Source of the DNA: Planctomycetia bacterium
GTDB taxonomy: Bacteria; Planctomycetota; MHYJ01; WSZJ01
Length of the DNA: 33,431 nucleotides
Assembly (NCBI GenBank): GCA_020849035.1
Contig: JADLHC010000152.1
Span: 1 to 33,431 of the forward strand
Reading direction: 5' to 3'
Program-made: the position numbers and the translations under genes
Part shown: in pieces, positions 30,635 to 33,431 of the stretch
How the letters are laid out: every line of letters begins with the position of its first letter
How positions within the stretch are numbered: position 1 is the first letter of the stretch
The notes under the pieces: generated by a model
Database searches by the model: none
Told to the model about the DNA's origin: nothing
Seen by the model: the letters and a program-made list of their open reading frames with translations, nothing else

Positions 30635-30848
30635 GTCCAGGGCCTCCTCATGTCCCTCAACATGCTCATCGAGTTCGGCGAGGCCTTCGACTACACCGGC
30701 GCCGACTTCCGCGCTTGGTGCGGCGAAGCGGGGTTCAAGAAGTTCGAGGTGATCCACCTTGCCGGGCCTAGCTCGGCGGCGGTGGCGTGGAAGTGAGGGA
30801 GTTAGAAAAGTCGCAGCTGCCAAATTAATGAGTCTTACCTTTCCATTC

Positions 30849-30853
30849 GAGGA
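30849..30853 (+). promoter_or_regulatory. Shine-Dalgarno of the DUF262 gene
   Basis: GAGGA lies 8 bases before ATG 30862. A classical ribosome-binding site here contrasts with most of the GC-rich genes to the left. An AT-rich patch (CAAATTAATG, about 30821-30830) could hold the -10. Confidence 0.6.
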
Positions 30854-30861
30854 AGATCGCC

Positions 30862-31914
30862 ATGGAAAAACCACTTACCTCAACCTATCGCCCCTCAGAC
30901 TTTCTGAATTGGCGAAGCAACAGCCAACTGAACCTCACTCCGAAATTCCAACGTCGCGGCGTCTGGAAGAGCGACGCTCGGGCCTATTTCATCGATACAC
31001 TGCTGCGAGAAATGCCGGTTCCACCGATTTACATTCGAATGGTGCAATCCGCAGAGCTGACGGATGTGATCCACGAAGTCATTGATGGGCAGCAGCGCAT
31101 CTCAGCCGTGCTAGATTTCCTAGACAACAAGTACGCACTTTCGGAATCTCTGGGAGCTCCGTGGGGAGGGAAAACATTCAAGGAGCTTTCGGGAGCAGAA
31201 AAACTTCGGTTGAAGGCTTACCCGTTCAATGCCCAGGTTTTCAGCTCCGCCTCCGATGTTGAGATTCTCGAATTATTTGCTCGGTTGAATACATATAGCG
31301 TTCCATTGAACTCGCAGGAACTCAGAAACGGTCGCTTCTTTGGGTTGTTCAAGCAATCGGTTTACTCGCTCGGCCATGAGCATCTTGAGTTCTGGCGCTC
31401 CAACAGGATATTCACTGAGCAGGGCATCGCGAGGATGCTTGAGGCCGAGCTAGTTAGCGAGCTTCTCGTTGCACAACTGCACGGAATGCAAGACAAGAAG
31501 AAGAGCCTCGACGAGTACTACGACAAGTACGACAAGGATTTCAAAGCCCAAACTAAGACTTGCACCCGATTCAAGAAGTGCATCGACGCGATCACAGAGA
31601 CCTTCTCAGACACGCTCAGCTCCTCGGAATTCAGACGACCTCCCCTCTTCTATACACTGTACTGCGTAGTCCGCCACCGCCTCTTTTCTCTACCAAAAGC
31701 GCTACCCCGCTCGCCGAAGCGGATGCTCACGAACTCCGAGAGAACAAGCTTGGTCGATGCGGCAAATACGCTGTCAGAACAGATCACTCGAGATCGAGAG
31801 GATCAAAGGGTCGCATCACAGTTTCAGGAATTCGTGCGAGCTTGTACGCAGCAGACCGACAACATTGGACCACGAACAGTGCGATTTGAAACGCTCTACA
31901 AACTTGCGTTTTGA
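30862..31914 (+). CDS. DUF262 (GmrSD N-domain, ParB-like) protein
   Basis: This 350-residue protein has the DUF262 signatures: LTPKFQRRGVWK (FQRRGVW at 29-35), the helix YFIDTLLREMPVPPIYI, and VIDGQQRISAVLDF with IDGQQR at 74-79, the nucleotide-binding/hydrolysing motif of the ParB/Srx fold. FARLNTYSVPLNSQELRNG is also typical. DUF262 domains form the NTPase half of type IV restriction enzymes such as GmrSD and occur in many phage-defence operons. The usual C-terminal nuclease DUF1524 is not seen: the rest (about 180-350) is helical, with a Lys/Asp-rich linker (QDKKKSLDEYYDKYDKDFK). Its stop is followed closely by the HEPN-like gene. The low GC and a Shine-Dalgarno indicate a different origin from its left neighbours. 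Confidence 0.87.
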   Translation: MEKPLTSTYRPSDFLNWRSNSQLNLTPKFQRRGVWKSDARAYFIDTLLREMPVPPIYIRMVQSAELTDVIHEVIDGQQRISAVLDFLDNKYALSESLGAPWGGKTFKELSGAEKLRLKAYPFNAQVFSSASDVEILELFARLNTYSVPLNSQELRNGRFFGLFKQSVYSLGHEHLEFWRSNRIFTEQGIARMLEAELVSELLVAQLHGMQDKKKSLDEYYDKYDKDFKAQTKTCTRFKKCIDAITETFSDTLSSSEFRRPPLFYTLYCVVRHRLFSLPKALPRSPKRMLTNSERTSLVDAANTLSEQITRDREDQRVASQFQEFVRACTQQTDNIGPRTVRFETLYKLAF

Positions 31915-31928
31915 TCGACCGGAAGTCC

Positions 31929-32561
31929 ATGAAGCCGGCTTCGTTAGAAGCATCGATTCGATCCACGATTGACAGAAGCCAAGCGATTCTTGGCCTCGGT
32001 GAGTCTTGGCTTGTGCAAGCCAACCTGACTACCGGACCGAAGACGAATCTTGAGATCGTAGAGGCACTATATGAGCAGGCGTATCTTCGCGTCTTCGTCC
32101 AATGGGAGGTGTTTCTCGAGTCGACATTCTACATTTACCTCTGCGGAGAGAACTCGAAGACCGGCCGAGTTCCGCTGACAACCGGCGGGCGCTACGCGAC
32201 CAATCTCGCAGCGGCGCAAGCCGCAGTGCTTGGTGGAAGGCCGTTCTTGCTGTGGCACAACGTGGACGACGTTGTTCAACGATCGCGGAGCTTTTTTGCA
32301 AGCGGACCGCACGAGCGAATCTTAGGATCCGCTAGCCCTCATCTGCGGTCATTTGCGGCTGTAAGACACCGCGTTACTCACGGGAGCCAGGACGTTGCAA
32401 CCAAGTTTGACAGCGCCACGATGTCCCTCGCGGGAAAGCGATATCGAGGTAGTCGTCCTGGAACCTTCTTGAGGGATTCACACGCAGCGCCGAATGGTTC
32501 TAGGCGGTGGATAGTTACAATTTTCAGGGAGATCGCGGCCCTGGCTCAGCAAATGATGTGA
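31929..32561 (+). CDS. HEPN-like putative RNase, partner of the DUF262 protein
   Basis: This is a 210-residue helical protein. Residues 41-70 (EIVEALYEQAYLRVFVQWE, then VFLESTFYIYL) resemble the first helices of RiboL-PSP/MAE_28990-type HEPN domains. Residues 146-151 read RHRVTH, giving the R-x4-H catalytic motif of HEPN ribonucleases, preceded by LRSFAAV and followed by Gly. HEPN proteins in defence systems cut tRNA or mRNA after activation. ATG 31929 is preferred; a TTG at 31911 overlapping the stop of the DUF262 gene (TTGA) is the alternative. The close spacing implies a two-gene system in which the DUF262 protein would sense or gate the HEPN effector. The family call rests on motif spacing and neighbours and is moderately sure. 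Confidence 0.62.
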   Translation: MKPASLEASIRSTIDRSQAILGLGESWLVQANLTTGPKTNLEIVEALYEQAYLRVFVQWEVFLESTFYIYLCGENSKTGRVPLTTGGRYATNLAAAQAAVLGGRPFLLWHNVDDVVQRSRSFFASGPHERILGSASPHLRSFAAVRHRVTHGSQDVATKFDSATMSLAGKRYRGSRPGTFLRDSHAAPNGSRRWIVTIFREIAALAQQMM

Positions 32562-32612
32562 TTGCGACTTGCCGCGCAACTCTAGGATGATCGACACTAA
32601 CTGCGAAATGCC

Positions 32613-33431
32613 TCATTCGAACTGCTCCTCAATCAACTTGCGAATTCCCTCGGCCACATTGAGGAGCCCCTTGTCGTGCGACCTAAATGAGGTTACTTCC
32701 TTGCCATCATCGGGCAGAGCTTGGAGTTTGGCGAATGGTGCCGACTTCCAATCGGTTGGCCGCAGGATCACGGGAATGACCTTCGCTTCTCCTGCTTTCT
32801 CGCGCTCCAGAGCCCGTTTCATTTCCTTTCCATAACAATAGTTAGATGCGATGAAGTCCGCGCTAACGAGGAGAAGTATTACTTGCGCCGATTCCAAGTT
32901 CTCGTCAATTTCCTCCTCCCAATGAGCACCGGCTAGGATCCGGCGATCGTGCCAGCTGGAGATCTTGCCTTGACGTTTCAATAGCGCCAGATGCTTTTCG
33001 AGCTTATCTCGCAGGCTCTTGTCGCTGTGCGAGTACGCGTAGAACAACTTCACGCCGCTCCCAATAGCCAAGTCTTCTCCTGTCGACTCGTTACTGTCAT
33101 CTTCAAATGGTGTCCCGATCTTCGCCATTTGATCCACGGCCTTTTCTAGGAGCTTGAAACCCTCTCCGAATTTGCCGTTCGCGTGAGCCTCAAACGATGG
33201 GCCGCTTCCAAAGCTGTCAATCACAATCCCCGAGCCCGTTTTGCGAATGAAGCGCCACCGGCACTTTCCGAATTCATTGAACTGACACGCGGCACCTTCT
33301 CGCAGATGGACCAATTTCATCGCGATTGCGCTGGTACGACCGACTGTTCTTTTGAATCGATAGTGAATCACCCAGCCCATCACGTCGCTGTCCTGCAGGC
33401 CGGACAGCACATACGAGAACTCCGAGTCTTC
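32613..33431 (-). CDS. TIR-domain protein (partial at its start)
   Basis: At least 265 residues; the reading frame is open to the window edge, with GTG 33410 as one possible start. The C-terminal part (about 121-255 counted from that GTG) is a TIR domain: KLFYAYSHSDKSLRDKLEKH (first strand and helix), ISSWHDRRILAGAHW, VILLLVSADFIASNYCYGKE with the likely catalytic Glu196, and VIPVILRPTDWK. Bacterial TIR domains with this Glu hydrolyse NAD+ or make cyclic ADP-ribose signals in anti-phage immunity. The N-terminal 100 residues (WVIHYRFKRTVGRTSAIAMK, then FIRKTGSGIVIDSF) form a beta-rich domain I do not recognise. It could be the sensor or be joined to more sequence outside the window. The gene faces the DUF262-HEPN pair tail to tail, 51 bases away. 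Confidence 0.85.
   Translation of the reverse strand, partial: EDSEFSYVLSGLQDSDVMGWVIHYRFKRTVGRTSAIAMKLVHLREGAACQFNEFGKCRWRFIRKTGSGIVIDSFGSGPSFEAHANGKFGEGFKLLEKAVDQMAKIGTPFEDDSNESTGEDLAIGSGVKLFYAYSHSDKSLRDKLEKHLALLKRQGKISSWHDRRILAGAHWEEEIDENLESAQVILLLVSADFIASNYCYGKEMKRALEREKAGEAKVIPVILRPTDWKSAPFAKLQALPDDGKEVTSFRSHDKGLLNVAEGIRKLIEEQFE

Larger units (their letters stand above)
29658..30796 (+). pseudogene. O-methyltransferase gene broken by two palindromic elements
   Basis: The pieces match the class of O-methyltransferases with an N-terminal dimerisation domain (acetylserotonin/hydroxyneurosporene type). The first piece (29658 to about 29960) is the dimerisation part (ILQTAFGFWNSKVLLTAVEM, LGLHPRGISDFLDALVAM). 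The second (about 30105-30395) gives PQNEEKYGQKGIFEALYPDP and the start of the SAM-binding core (LCDVSGATGLLAIEVAKRLP, SFDLPAVAPVAKK). The third (about 30641-30796, another frame) is the C-terminal end (LLMSLNMLIEFGEAFDYTG, WCGEAGFKKFEVIHLAG). The first gap keeps the frame through a 123-bp element. The second has lost the middle of the catalytic core, and the frame stops at 30428. The product should be inactive. It marks the last GC-rich DNA before the low-GC island. Confidence 0.82.

Noticed and set aside
1-33431. tRNA, rRNA, integrase or att sites bounding the low-GC island
   Set aside because: None could be recognised by eye on either strand; the island may continue past the window edge.

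Overview
The window is mostly very GC-rich DNA (roughly 70% by eye). It has dense coding, many antisense shadow ORFs, weak Shine-Dalgarno use, and several -10-like hexamers only 6-9 bases before the start codon, which suggests leaderless mRNAs. The gene content fits an uncultured Planctomycetota-like (PVC-group) bacterium: a secreted multidomain protein ending in a squalene-cyclase-like barrel, an ESCRT-III/Snf7-like coiled-coil protein, a B12 radical-SAM enzyme, an MMPL exporter and a large paralogous TPR family. The phylum is an inference; no rRNA or other marker gene is present.

Layout. 1-9.2 kb: a decamer tandem repeat, the Snf7-like gene, a B12-binding radical-SAM protein (HpnP-like, DUF4070), two small secreted proteins, a strong intrinsic terminator, an MMPL/RND exporter that overlaps tail-to-tail with a methyltransferase, an unknown protein and a secreted esterase-like hydrolase. 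9.4-12.9 kb: a 1170-residue secreted protein. 13.0-14.3 kb: the first TPR paralog. 14.4-18.0 kb: a tightly coupled four-gene set (acyl-CoA-dehydrogenase-fold flavoprotein, cysteine-less OsmC-fold protein, PhnD/SsuA-like binding protein without signal peptide, MetE-core methyltransferase). 18.1-28.9 kb: eight more TPR paralogs head to tail, plus a start-end stub and a decayed tail. 29.1-29.6 kb: a HicB/HicA pair. 29.7-30.8 kb: an O-methyltransferase pseudogene carrying two copies of a 123-bp palindromic element. 30.8 kb to the end: DNA of clearly lower GC with a DUF262 (GmrSD-N) protein, a HEPN-like protein and a TIR-domain protein, i.e. a probable acquired defence island.

The most unusual content is the nine-member TPR family. 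Each member has an N-cap of about 155-165 residues beginning with an FRHALLRDAAYQLQ motif. I recognise this as the short helical segment that normally follows a STAND/AAA ATPase domain, yet no ATPase precedes it. A variable number of almost exactly 40-residue TPR units follows (2, 2, 5, 6, 6, 8, 8, 8, 9), then a conserved C-cap. Six of the gene boundaries carry 8-bp repeats (GGGTTGAT on the left, ATCAACCC/CTCAACCC on the right). They form inverted arms around a short spacer that often holds a -10-like hexamer, and the left arm supplies the stop codon of the upstream ORF. Together this looks like a modular, possibly recombining, repertoire of repeat-binding proteins with self-contained expression boundaries.
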